Source: Rhodobacter sp. NTK016B (GTDB lineage Bacteria > Pseudomonadota > Alphaproteobacteria > Rhodobacterales > Rhodobacteraceae). From it: DNA of 64,000 nt. Of the stretch, positions 25,569 to 33,664 are shown piece after piece. Within the stretch, counting starts at the first letter, position 1. Each line of letters begins with the position of its first letter. The stretch covers positions 167,699 to 231,698 of the forward strand of contig NZ_JAFKOK010000008.1 of the NCBI RefSeq assembly GCF_017303295.1, written 5' to 3'. Under the pieces are notes generated by a model, which was not told the origin of the DNA, did no database searches, and saw only the letters and a list, made by a program, of their open reading frames with translations. The translations under genes were made by a program, and so were the position numbers.

Positions 25569-26474
25569 ATGCACATCGAATTCCGGCATTTGCGCACGAT
25601 CCGCGCGATCCATCAGGCGGGCGGCGTCGCCCGCGCGGCCGATATCCTCAACATCACCCAATCGGCGCTGAGCCATCAGCTCAAGGGGCTTGAGGAACAA
25701 TGCGGCGTCGAGCTTTTCGCACGCCGCACCAAGCCCTTGCGGCTGTCTTCAGCCGGGCTTCGGATGCTCAAGCTGGCCGAGGACGTGCTGCCCCGGATTG
25801 AGGCGCTGGAAGAGGAATTCCGTGCGCTCATCGCCGGCAAGACCGGGCGGTTGCATATTGCCATCGAATGCCATGCCTGTTTCGACTGGCTGTTCCCGGT
25901 GCTCGAACGCTTCCGTCACGCCTGGCCCGATGTCGATGTCGATATCCGCCCCAACCTTGCCTTCGCCGCCCTGCCCGCGCTTGCGCGCGAGGAAATCGAC
26001 GTGGTGATCTCATCCGATCCCGACCCGATGGACGGGATCAGCTATACCCCGCTCTTCGATTACGAGCCGCGCTTCATCGCCGCCGCCTCGCATCCGCTGG
26101 CGCAAAAACCCTATATCGAGGCCGAGGATTTCCGCGACGAGGTGCTGTTCACCTATCCGATGGACCGCACCCGGCTCGATATCTTCACGGGCCTTCTCAA
26201 CCCCGCCCGCGTCGAGCCCCGGCTGGTCCGCCCGATCGAGCTGACGGCGGTGATCCTGCTTCTGGTCGCGGCCGGTCGCGGCGTCTCTGTGTTGCCCGAC
26301 TGGGTCCTGCGCGAGGTGAAGTATTCCACCGACTATGTCACCAAGCCGGTGACCGAACACGGCCTGACCAAGCGGCTCTATGCCGCGACGCGCGAAGAGG
26401 ACACCGTAAAACCCTTCATGGCGCATTTCCTGCGCCTTGCGCGCACCGAGCCCGTCAAGCTGCAAAGGATCTGA
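25569..26474 (+). CDS. metR: LysR-type regulator MetR
   Basis: Transcription regulator of 301 residues, activator of methionine genes with homocysteine as the usual co-effector. The N-terminal winged helix-turn-helix spans about residues 1-60 (IEFRHLRTIRAIHQAGGVAR, AADILNITQSALSHQLKGLE). The effector domain fits MetR, with IAIECHACFDWLFPVLERFR near residue 100, a segment typical of this subfamily. It is divergent from metF. The second palindrome abuts its start, so it likely represses itself. A sirtuin gene begins one base after the stop. Confidence 0.88.
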   Translation: MHIEFRHLRTIRAIHQAGGVARAADILNITQSALSHQLKGLEEQCGVELFARRTKPLRLSSAGLRMLKLAEDVLPRIEALEEEFRALIAGKTGRLHIAIECHACFDWLFPVLERFRHAWPDVDVDIRPNLAFAALPALAREEIDVVISSDPDPMDGISYTPLFDYEPRFIAAASHPLAQKPYIEAEDFRDEVLFTYPMDRTRLDIFTGLLNPARVEPRLVRPIELTAVILLLVAAGRGVSVLPDWVLREVKYSTDYVTKPVTEHGLTKRLYAATREEDTVKPFMAHFLRLARTEPVKLQRI

Positions 26475-26475
26475 G

Positions 26476-27162
26476 ATGAGCATCGTCATCCTCACCGGCG
26501 CCGGGATCTCGGCCGAAAGCGGGCTGGGAACCTTTCGCGACAAGGACGGGCTGTGGACGCAATACGATCTCGAAGAGGTCGCAACGCCCGAAGGCTTCGC
26601 CCGCAACCCGCAACTCGTGGTGGATTTCTACAATGCCCGCCGCGCCAATTGCCTTGCCGCCCGGCCCAACGCCGCGCATCAAGCGCTGGCCCGGCTGGAA
26701 GCCGCGCGCCCGGGCGAGGTGTTGATCGTCACCCAGAACGTGGACGACCTGCATCAGCGCGCGGGCTCGCAGCGCGTGATCCAGATGCACGGCGCGCTGA
26801 TGTCGGCGCTTTGCGCGGATTGCGGCCATCGCTGGCCCGCCCCCCACGTGATGAGCCTCGCTACCGCCTGCCCGGCCTGCGGTGCCGCCCGCGCACGGCC
26901 CGATATCGTCTGGTTCGGCGAGATCCCCTATCACATGGACGCCATCGCCGAGCATGTCGCGACCTGCGAGATCTTCGCCGCCATCGGCACTTCGGGACAG
27001 GTCTATCCCGCCGCGGGCCTCGCCGCCGAGGCGCGCCGCGCGGGCGCGCATTGCGTGGAACTGAACCTCGAAGCCTCGGAAATCAGCCGCGTCTTTCACG
27101 AACGCCGGTTCGGGCCTGCCTCGCAGGTCGTGCCCGACTGGGTCGAAACACTGCTCAGTTGA
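26476..27162 (+). CDS. cobB: NAD-dependent protein deacylase, CobB/Sir2 class III
   Basis: Removes acyl groups from lysines using NAD+; CobB reactivates acyl-CoA synthetases such as Acs and PrpE. The 228-residue protein has GAGISAESGLGTFRDKDGLW, the NAD site TQNVDDLHQRAG, the catalytic histidine in MHGA and four zinc cysteines in CADCGHRW...CPACG. Tyr and Arg of FYNARRANCL correspond to the SIRT5-type pair that favours succinyl or malonyl lysine, as also seen in CobB. It starts one base after the metR stop. A link with PrpE in this window is functional inference. Confidence 0.9.
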   Translation: MSIVILTGAGISAESGLGTFRDKDGLWTQYDLEEVATPEGFARNPQLVVDFYNARRANCLAARPNAAHQALARLEAARPGEVLIVTQNVDDLHQRAGSQRVIQMHGALMSALCADCGHRWPAPHVMSLATACPACGAARARPDIVWFGEIPYHMDAIAEHVATCEIFAAIGTSGQVYPAAGLAAEARRAGAHCVELNLEASEISRVFHERRFGPASQVVPDWVETLLS

Positions 27163-27218
27163 CCGAATCGTCACGTGGACGCAGGCTGATCCGATAACCA
27201 AGAACAGGGAGACGGATC

Positions 27219-28055
27219 ATGTGCCATGCCTGCGTGATGGAAAGCGTCAAGGCGCGAATGCTGGGGGAGTCGGGGATCGGACGGCGCGAGCTGTTCAAGG
27301 GCGCGCTCGGCCTCGCCGGTGTCGCGGCAGCGGGGTCCGCGCTGAAACCCGCCCCGGCGATGGCGCAGACGCCCGGCCAGATGGCCGACATGACGCACAC
27401 GCTGCATCCTGACTTCCCGACCTTCTTCGGCGAACAGCAATTCTGGGAAGAGCAGCTCTTCAACTTCGACGAACACGGCTTCAACCTGAAAGAGCTGCGC
27501 GTCAACGAACATACCGGCACCCATGTCGACAGCCCGATGCATTTCTCGGCCGATGGCATGTCGGTGGATGAGATCCCGGTCGACAAACTGATCGTGCCGC
27601 TCTCCGTGGTCGATATCCGCGCCAAGGCGGACGGGGATGCCGATGCGCAACTCACGCCCGACGATCTGCGCGCCTGGATGGAGACGCATGGCGACCTGCC
27701 CGCTGGCGCCTGCGTGGCGATGAATTCCGGCTGGGGGGCGAAGATCGACGACCCGTCTTTCCGCAACGCCGATGGCGAGGGGGTGATGCATTTCCCCGGC
27801 TTCCATGTCGAAGCGGTGCAGATGCTGATGGAAGAGGCGGACGTGTCGGGCATCGCCGTCGATACGCTGTCGCTCGATTACGGCATGTCGTCCGACTTCG
27901 CCACGCATTACGCGTGGCTGCCCTCGGGACGCTGGGGCGTGGAATGCCTCGCCAATCTCGACGCGGTGCCCGCGACCGGCGCCACCCTTATCGTCGGCGC
28001 CCCCAAACACCGCCGCGGCACCGGCGGCCCGGCCCGCGTGTTCACGCTGTTCTGA
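27219..28055 (+). CDS. Tat-exported cyclase family protein (kynurenine formamidase-like)
   Basis: Probable periplasmic metal hydrolase of 278 residues. A Tat signal with GRRELFKGALGLAG (Arg22-Arg23) and a cleavage region near APAMAQ precedes the catalytic domain. The family motif HTGTHVDSPMHF carries the metal-binding His and Asp residues of the cyclase/formamidase superfamily. Unusually, the protein opens with MCHACVMESV, a Cys-His-x-Cys cluster before the signal peptide. The ribosome-binding site is AGGGAGA. The stop overlaps the AhpD-like gene by one base. The substrate is unknown; arylformamidase is only the name of the best-known relative. Confidence 0.83.
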   Translation: MCHACVMESVKARMLGESGIGRRELFKGALGLAGVAAAGSALKPAPAMAQTPGQMADMTHTLHPDFPTFFGEQQFWEEQLFNFDEHGFNLKELRVNEHTGTHVDSPMHFSADGMSVDEIPVDKLIVPLSVVDIRAKADGDADAQLTPDDLRAWMETHGDLPAGACVAMNSGWGAKIDDPSFRNADGEGVMHFPGFHVEAVQMLMEEADVSGIAVDTLSLDYGMSSDFATHYAWLPSGRWGVECLANLDAVPATGATLIVGAPKHRRGTGGPARVFTLF

Positions 28056-28450
28056 TGGCCACGCTTCCGCTTCTCGACGACGACACAGCGGGCGCCGAAG
28101 CGCGCGCCGTGTTCGACGACATCCGGGCCAAACGCCAGACCGATTATGTGAACAATTTCTGGCGCGCGCTGGCCAATGATCCGGCGCAGCTGCAACAGGT
28201 CTGGGACAGGCTGCAACGGGTCATGGCACCCGGCGCCCTAGATCCGCTGGTCAAGGAACTGATCTATGTCGCCGTCAGCGTGGCGAATGGTTGCGATTAC
28301 TGCATCCATTCCCATAGCGCGGCAGCCAAGGCCAAAGGCATGACGCCCGAGATGCACGCCGAACTCCTCGCCGTCATCGCCATGGCGTCCCAGACCAACG
28401 CGCTGGCCACCGCGCTGCAGGTCCCCACCGACGACCGCTTCAAGTCCTGA
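28055..28450 (+). CDS. Carboxymuconolactone decarboxylase/AhpD-like protein
   Basis: Protein of 131 residues with the AhpD-like helical fold. The redox/proton-relay motif C-x2-C-x3-H is present as CDYCIHSH after ELIYVAVSVANG, so a peroxidase-like or disulfide-based activity is likely; many relatives are annotated carboxymuconolactone decarboxylase. The ATG at 28055 overlaps the stop of the cyclase gene (TGATG), so the pair is translationally coupled, with the caveat that the first protein is exported and this one appears cytoplasmic. Confidence 0.85.
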   Translation: MATLPLLDDDTAGAEARAVFDDIRAKRQTDYVNNFWRALANDPAQLQQVWDRLQRVMAPGALDPLVKELIYVAVSVANGCDYCIHSHSAAAKAKGMTPEMHAELLAVIAMASQTNALATALQVPTDDRFKS

Positions 28451-28542
28451 TTTCACTTTGCCGCAAATACTCACGGGGTTTCCAAAGGGGGGCGTGCCCC
28501 CCTTTGGCGCAGGGAGCGCGAGGGGGCGCGCAGCCCCCTCGC
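28451..28542 (-). repeat. Intergenic repeat copy 3 (divergent type)
   Basis: TTTCACTTTGCC-GCAAATACTC is a diverged form of the core and recurs at 60366. It is followed by a perfect 12-bp stem with a 2-base loop (28482-28507) and a perfect 10-bp stem with a GCGCA loop (28518-28542), both built from G-runs and C-runs. It lies between the convergent AhpD-like and quinone reductase genes and may terminate both. Confidence 0.65.
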
Positions 28543-28582
28543 CTTCTTCAATGGCAACGGGGCCGAGGCCCTGCGCGTCAAC

Positions 28583-29554
28583 TCACACCGTCAGGATTGT
28601 ACACCCCGTGGTCTTGCGCGCTTCCAGCGCCTCATGCGCGACGCGGACCTCGTCCAGCGGGAAACGCTGGTCGATGCGGATCGTCACCGCGCCCGACAGC
28701 ACCTTGTCGAACAGGTGCCGCGCCATCGCCTGACATGTGTCGTGCGCGGCGATATGCGTGAACAGCGTCGGCCGCGTCACCTGCAACGATTTGGGCGCCA
28801 GCGCGGCCAGCGAGAAGGGCGGCACCGGCCCCGAGGCATTCCCGAACGAAATCATCATCCCCACGGGTTTCAGACAATCCAGCGACCCCTCCCAGGTCGA
28901 GGCGCCGACCGAATCCATCACCACATCCACCCCCTTGCCGCCCGTCAGATCGCGGACGCGGGCGGGGAAATCCTCGGTGTTGTAATTGATCGCGTGCTCG
29001 GCTCCGTGGTCGAGAGCGAGCTGGCATTTTTCGTCCGAACCGGCGGTGCCGATTAGGTGGATGCCCTCACTTTTCGCCCATTGGCAGGCAATCAGGCCCA
29101 CACCCCCTGCTGCGGCGTGGAACAGCACCGTGTCGCCCGCCTTGAGCGGCGTGGTGCGGTGGAACAGGTATTGCGTCGTCATGCCCTTGAGCATCATCGC
29201 CGCGCCCTCTTCGAACGAGATCCCGTCGGGCAGCGGACAGACCTGCGCGGCCGGCATCACCCATTCCTCGCAATAGGCGCCGGTGACGGCGGCGGCATAG
29301 GCCGCGCGGTCGCCGACCTTCAGATGCGTGACGCCGTCGCCCACGGCCTCGACCACGCCCGCCGCTTCGCGGCCCAACCCCGAAGGTAGCGTCATCGGGT
29401 AGAGCCCCGAGCGCTGGTAGCAATCGATGAAATTGAGCCCGACCGCCTTGTGCCGGATGCGGATCTCGCCCGGACCGGGGTCGCCAACCGGGCGATCGAC
29501 CAGAGTCAGGACCTCGGGCCCGCCGGTTTTCTCGATGATGACGGTCTTTGCCAT
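28583..29554 (-). CDS. Quinone oxidoreductase, zinc-independent MDR family
   Basis: NADPH-dependent one-electron or two-electron quinone reductase of 323 residues. The N-terminal segment GLNFIDCYQRSGLYP and the nucleotide loop FHAAAGGVGLIACQWAK mark the QOR (CrtA/zeta-crystallin) group, which lacks zinc ligands. GREAAGVVEAVGDGV and GKGVDVVMDSVGA are further matches. The ATG at 29554 starts the core; an upstream start adds a basic tail without family similarity. It is followed by repeat copy 3 and preceded by copy 4, so it is probably transcribed alone. Confidence 0.9.
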   Translation of the reverse strand: MAKTVIIEKTGGPEVLTLVDRPVGDPGPGEIRIRHKAVGLNFIDCYQRSGLYPMTLPSGLGREAAGVVEAVGDGVTHLKVGDRAAYAAAVTGAYCEEWVMPAAQVCPLPDGISFEEGAAMMLKGMTTQYLFHRTTPLKAGDTVLFHAAAGGVGLIACQWAKSEGIHLIGTAGSDEKCQLALDHGAEHAINYNTEDFPARVRDLTGGKGVDVVMDSVGASTWEGSLDCLKPVGMMISFGNASGPVPPFSLAALAPKSLQVTRPTLFTHIAAHDTCQAMARHLFDKVLSGAVTIRIDQRFPLDEVRVAHEALEARKTTGCTILTV

Positions 29555-29688
29555 GGCTGCGCCTCCCTTGCGTCTGGCGGGGAAGATGGCGCGCGGGCGC
29601 AGTCGCGGCAAGGTCTTTCGCCCGTGCTCGGCATGCCTGCGGCACGCCGGGCTCGCGCGACCGGGCGCCTCGCTTCGCTCGGCGCCCT

Positions 29689-29755
29689 GAGGGGGCTGTC
29701 TGCCCCCTCGGCGCTGCGCGCCTCACCCCCGAGGATATTTGGGGATCAAAGATGG
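29689..29755 (+). repeat. Intergenic repeat copy 4
   Basis: A GAGGGGGC-TGTCT-GCCCCCTC hairpin (29689-29709) is followed by the core CCCCCGAGGATATTTGGGG and ATCAAAGAT (29726-29753). It separates the quinone reductase gene from the downstream end of the fad operon on the same strand, so the hairpin may terminate the operon. Confidence 0.78.
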
Positions 29756-29790
29756 GGTGGGCGGAAAATGCGCCCGGGTCCGCGCGTCCG

Positions 29791-30228
29791 TCAGATTGGC
29801 GCGCGTTTGAATGTGCCGCTGGCCTGCGCCACAAGCGTGCCGTCTTCGGCGCGGGCGATGCCTTCGACGAAAACCGTCTTGAAGCCGCCCCCCATCACCC
29901 GGCCTGTCGCGGTGATGGTTCCGCCGAGCGGCATCGGAGCGATGAAATTGACGGTAAGCGAGATGGTCGAGAACGGGATCTTCCCGCCCTCGCCCTTCAG
30001 GTAGCTTGCCGTCGCCCCCATCGCCGTGTCGAGCACGGTCGAGATCAGGCCGCCATGCAGGTTGCCGTGCCGGTTGGCGTGGTCGGGCGTGACCGGCATC
30101 GACACGCTCGCCCCCTTGCCCGGATCGAATTCGAGCGAGAGGCCCAGCAGTTTCGCCGTGCCCGTCGCATCATGGCCAGGACGGTCGGGGCCGTGGTGAT
30201 CGGGGCCAGAATGATCGGGGCCGGTCAT
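29791..30228 (-). CDS. PaaI-type hotdog thioesterase with His-rich N-terminus
   Basis: Acyl-CoA thioesterase of the hotdog fold (145 residues), last gene of the fad cluster. The PaaI motif NRHGNLHGGLISTVLDTAMG includes the catalytic HGG and Asp. FSTISLTVNFIAPMPLGGTI follows. The first 20 residues are a degenerate Gly-Pro-Asp-His repeat (GPDHSGPDHHGPDRPGHD) encoded by near-repeated DNA, which is not part of the fold. The start at 30228 has AGGGG very close upstream; no better internal start is evident. Six bases separate it from the upstream acyl-CoA dehydrogenase gene. The likely job is to release CoA from dead-end acyl-CoAs. Confidence 0.85.
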   Translation of the reverse strand: MTGPDHSGPDHHGPDRPGHDATGTAKLLGLSLEFDPGKGASVSMPVTPDHANRHGNLHGGLISTVLDTAMGATASYLKGEGGKIPFSTISLTVNFIAPMPLGGTITATGRVMGGGFKTVFVEGIARAEDGTLVAQASGTFKRAPI

Positions 30229-30234
30229 CCCCTG

Positions 30235-31248
30235 TCACATCTCGAGCCGCATGAATCGCGCGAGGTGCCAGTCCTCGTCGCCGAAGCGGTGATCGACGGC
30301 GATCAGGCGCCGGGTGACCGGGGCCAGCGCGTATTCCTCGGTCATGGCGATCCCGCCATGCATCTGAACCGCTTCCTCGGCCACCAGCCGCGCGGTGCGC
30401 CCGAGCAGGTTCTTGGCGGCGCTGATATGGCGGTCGCGGGTGGGACCGGCGGCATCGAGATGCCCGGCCGCGTTGATCACCGCCGAGCGCGCCATCTCGA
30501 TCTCGATCGCGACATCGGCCATGCGGTGCTGCAGCGCCTGGAACTTGCCGATCGGCACACCGAATTGCTTGCGGGTGCGCAGGTAGTCGAGCGTCATGTC
30601 GCGCGCGACGTCCATCGCCCCCAGCGCATCGGCGCAGACCGCGAGCGTGGCGGCAGCGAGGCGTTGCTGCAGCGTATGGGCATTGCCCACCGCTTCGCCC
30701 GCGACGCGGTCGAGCGTGACCTCGCTGATCGTGCCCCCCATCAGCGCAGGCGTGGTGTGCAGCGTCACGCCCTCGGCGGCGGTATCGACGAGGAACAGCG
30801 CGACCTCGCCATCCTTCAGCGCCGAGACCAGCAGCCGGTCGGACCCTTCAGCCTGAGTGACGAAGGATTTGCGCCCGCTCAGATGGCCTTCATTGGCCGA
30901 GGTGGTGATCGGGCCGCTATCGTAGCGCAGGCCCGGCTCGAAATGCGCGAGCGTGACTTTCAGCCCGCCGCCGATGATCTCTTCGACCAGATCGGCGCGC
31001 CCGGCATCGGCCAGAAGCCCACCCGCGAGACCGGCTTCGAGCACCGGCTCGGTCGAGCCCGCGCGGCCGAGTTCCTCGAACACGACGGCGATATCGAAGC
31101 CGTGGCCGCCGAAGCCGCCCTCGTCTTCGGTGAACAGCGCGCCCAGCACGCCCAGTTCGGCCAGCGCCGCCCAGTCCGCCCCGCGCTCAAGCGAGCGGCG
31201 CAGCGAATCGGCGAGCATCCGGCGTTCTTCGGTATGATTAAAATCCAT
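30235..31248 (-). CDS. Acyl-CoA dehydrogenase, small-subunit type
   Basis: Member of the acyl-CoA dehydrogenase family (337 residues), shorter than the norm and typical of the second partner in two-subunit enzymes such as pimeloyl-CoA or steroid side-chain dehydrogenases. MDFNHTEERRMLADSLRRSL opens the helical domain. LDYLRTRKQFGVPIGKFQAL and QMHGGIAMTEEYALAPVTRR cover the flavin and C-terminal parts. The next gene upstream encodes a 396-residue partner, so the two are likely to form a heteromer. Electrons would go to ETF. Confidence 0.88.
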   Translation of the reverse strand: MDFNHTEERRMLADSLRRSLERGADWAALAELGVLGALFTEDEGGFGGHGFDIAVVFEELGRAGSTEPVLEAGLAGGLLADAGRADLVEEIIGGGLKVTLAHFEPGLRYDSGPITTSANEGHLSGRKSFVTQAEGSDRLLVSALKDGEVALFLVDTAAEGVTLHTTPALMGGTISEVTLDRVAGEAVGNAHTLQQRLAAATLAVCADALGAMDVARDMTLDYLRTRKQFGVPIGKFQALQHRMADVAIEIEMARSAVINAAGHLDAAGPTRDRHISAAKNLLGRTARLVAEEAVQMHGGIAMTEEYALAPVTRRLIAVDHRFGDEDWHLARFMRLEM

Positions 31249-31262
31249 CTGACAGCCCGCCC

Positions 31263-32453
31263 TTACAGTCCCAGAATAGCCTTGGTGATGATGCCGCGCT
31301 GCACCTCGTTCGAGCCGCCATAGATCGAGATCTTGCGGTTGTTGAGATACACGTTGGTGGCCTTGGCCGCGTAGTCGGGGCCGGGGTGGAACAGGTTGTC
31401 CGACAGCTGCTCGGACACGAAGGGCTGCGCCCAGGGTCCGACCGCGCGGCGCGCGAGATCGTTGATCTGCTGGCGGATGATCGAGCCCTTGACCTTCAGC
31501 ATCGAGCTTTCGGCGCCCGGAGCCTTGCCCGCATCCGCCGCCGCGACGACGCGCAGATTGGTCGTGGCCATGGCCATGAGGTCGATCTCGATCCGCGCGA
31601 GGCGTGCGGCGAAAAGCGGATCTTCGATCAGCGGGCGGCCGTTCTGCATTTCCTGCCGTGCCACGCGCTTGAGGCTTTGCAGCCCTTCCTGCGAGAAGCC
31701 GACGCCGGCGATGCCGGTGCGTTCATGCGTGAGCAGGTACTTGGCATAGGTCCAGCCCTTGTTTTCCTCGCCCACGAGGTTCTCGACCGGGACCTTCACA
31801 TCGGTGAACCAGACCTCGTTCACCTCGTGCACGCCGTCGATCAGGATGATCGGGCGCACTTCGATGCCGGGCGTGTCCATGTCGATCAGAAGGAAGCTGA
31901 TCCCTTCCTGCGGCTTGCCCTCGGACGAGGTGCGCACGAGGCAGAAGATCTTGTTGGCGTACTGGCCCAGCGTGGTCCATGTCTTCTGGCCGTTGACGAT
32001 GTAATGATCGCCCTCGCGCACGGCCTTGGTTTTCAGCGACGCCAGATCCGAGCCCGCGCCCGGTTCGGAATAGCCCTGACACCACCAGTCTTCGCCCGAC
32101 AGGATGCGCGGCAGATAGTAATCCTGCTGCTCTTTCGAGCCGAAAGCCTGCAGCACCGGGGCCAGCATCGCCACGCCGAAGGGCACGATGCGCGGCGCAT
32201 GGGCGCGGGCGCATTCCTCTTCGAAGATGTGTTTCTGAACGGCCGTCCATTCGGCGCCGCCGAATTCCTTCGGCCACGCCCCGGCCAGATAGCCCTGGTC
32301 GTCGAGACGGGCGTGCCAGAGATCGTAATCCTCTTTCGTCAGCATCTTGTTGGCGGCGATCTTGTCCGACAGCTCCTTGGGAAGCTTGTCTTTCAGGAAG
32401 GCCCGCACCTCGTCACGGAAGGCGACTTCGTCTTCGGTATAGTTCAGGTCCAT
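31263..32453 (-). CDS. Acyl-CoA dehydrogenase, large-subunit type
   Basis: FAD enzyme of 396 residues catalysing the first oxidation of an acyl-CoA. MDLNYTEDEVAFRDEVRAFL begins the protein. YSEPGAGSDLASLKTKAV and GQKTWTTLGQYANKIFCLVR form the middle beta domain, and VGPWAQPF and YGGSNEVQRGIITKAILGL the C-terminus. The start at 32453 has AGGGAGAAG upstream. It lies 14 bases before the small-subunit gene, a pairing seen with dicarboxylic and branched acyl-CoA substrates; the true substrate is unknown. Confidence 0.9.
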   Translation of the reverse strand: MDLNYTEDEVAFRDEVRAFLKDKLPKELSDKIAANKMLTKEDYDLWHARLDDQGYLAGAWPKEFGGAEWTAVQKHIFEEECARAHAPRIVPFGVAMLAPVLQAFGSKEQQDYYLPRILSGEDWWCQGYSEPGAGSDLASLKTKAVREGDHYIVNGQKTWTTLGQYANKIFCLVRTSSEGKPQEGISFLLIDMDTPGIEVRPIILIDGVHEVNEVWFTDVKVPVENLVGEENKGWTYAKYLLTHERTGIAGVGFSQEGLQSLKRVARQEMQNGRPLIEDPLFAARLARIEIDLMAMATTNLRVVAAADAGKAPGAESSMLKVKGSIIRQQINDLARRAVGPWAQPFVSEQLSDNLFHPGPDYAAKATNVYLNNRKISIYGGSNEVQRGIITKAILGL

Positions 32454-32464
32454 CTGCTTCTCCC

Positions 32465-33640
32465 TCAGAAGATCTCGAACAGGCCGGCCGCGCCTGCGCC
32501 GCCGCCGATGCACATCGTCACGACACCCCATTTGGCGCCGCGCCGACGCCCTTCGAGCAGGACATGCCCGGTCATCCGCGCGCCCGACATGCCATAGGGG
32601 TGGCCGATGGCGATCGAGCCGCCGTTCACGTTGTATTTCTCGGGGTCGATGCCCAGCTCGTCGCGGCAATACAGGCACTGGCTGGCGAAGGCTTCGTTCA
32701 GCTCCCACAGGTCGATATCGTCGACGATCAGCCCGGCGCGGTCCAGAAGACGCGGCACGGCACGGATCGGGCCGATGCCCATCTCGTCGGGTTCACAGCC
32801 CGCGACGGCAAAGCCCCGGAACGCGCCCAGCGGCTCAAGGCCCAGCTGCTCGGCATGGCCCGCATCCATCAGGACGAGCGAGGCGGCGCCGTCGGACAGC
32901 TGGCTTGCATTGCCGGCGGTGACGAAATTGCCCGGCCCGCGCACCGGGTCGAGACTGGCCAGACCTTCGAGCGTGGTGCCCGGGCGGTTGCATTCGTCCT
33001 GCGTCAGCGTCACCGCTTTTTCGCTGATCTCGCCGGTGGCCTTGTCCTTGACGCCCATCGTCACGTCGATGGGCACGATCTCGTCGGCGAACAGGCCATC
33101 GGCCTGCGCCTTGGCGATGCGCTGCTGGCTGCGCAGGGCGTATTCGTCCTGCGCCTCGCGGCTGACATTGTAGCGCTGCGCGACGATGTCGGCGGTGTCG
33201 ATCATCGGCAGGTAGATCTCGGGCTTATGCTCGAGCAGCCATGGCTCGGGCGTGTTGCGCGGCGAGGGCTGGTTCAGGCTGATGCTCTCGACCCCGCCGA
33301 CAAGGATCGCGCGCGCGCCTTCCTGCGTGATCATATGCGCGCCCATGGCAATCGCCTGCAGCCCCGAGGCGCAGAAACGGTTGACCGTGGTGCCGGCCAC
33401 GCTGACCGGCAGGCCCGCGCGCAAAACCACCTGACGGGCCATGTTGCCGCCGGTAACGTTTTCCGGGATCGCGCAGCCCCAGATCGAATCCTCGATCAGT
33501 GCCGGATCGATTCCCGCGCGGTCGACGGCGTGGCGGGCGGCATGAGCCGCCATCGTCACGCCGTGCGTCTGGTTGAACGCCCCGCGATAGGCCTTGCCGA
33601 TGGCCGTGCGCGCGGTCGAGACGATGACAGCTTCTGCCAT
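32465..33640 (-). CDS. Acetyl-CoA C-acyltransferase (thiolase)
   Basis: Thiolase of 391 residues that cleaves 3-ketoacyl-CoA in the last step of beta-oxidation. The nucleophile Cys90 is in [17 protein letters not shown]. The C-terminal motifs [26 protein letters not shown] (His base) and [15 protein letters not shown] (second Cys) are complete. The start follows GGGAGGATACC. It is between the FadB-like and dehydrogenase genes, all on the minus strand with gaps of 10-25 bases, so it is part of the operon. Confidence 0.93.
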   Translation of the reverse strand: MAEAVIVSTARTAIGKAYRGAFNQTHGVTMAAHAARHAVDRAGIDPALIEDSIWGCAIPENVTGGNMARQVVLRAGLPVSVAGTTVNRFCASGLQAIAMGAHMITQEGARAILVGGVESISLNQPSPRNTPEPWLLEHKPEIYLPMIDTADIVAQRYNVSREAQDEYALRSQQRIAKAQADGLFADEIVPIDVTMGVKDKATGEISEKAVTLTQDECNRPGTTLEGLASLDPVRGPGNFVTAGNASQLSDGAASLVLMDAGHAEQLGLEPLGAFRGFAVAGCEPDEMGIGPIRAVPRLLDRAGLIVDDIDLWELNEAFASQCLYCRDELGIDPEKYNVNGGSIAIGHPYGMSGARMTGHVLLEGRRRGAKWGVVTMCIGGGAGAAGLFEIF

Positions 33641-33664
33641 GGTATCCTCCCTTGGATGTCGGTG

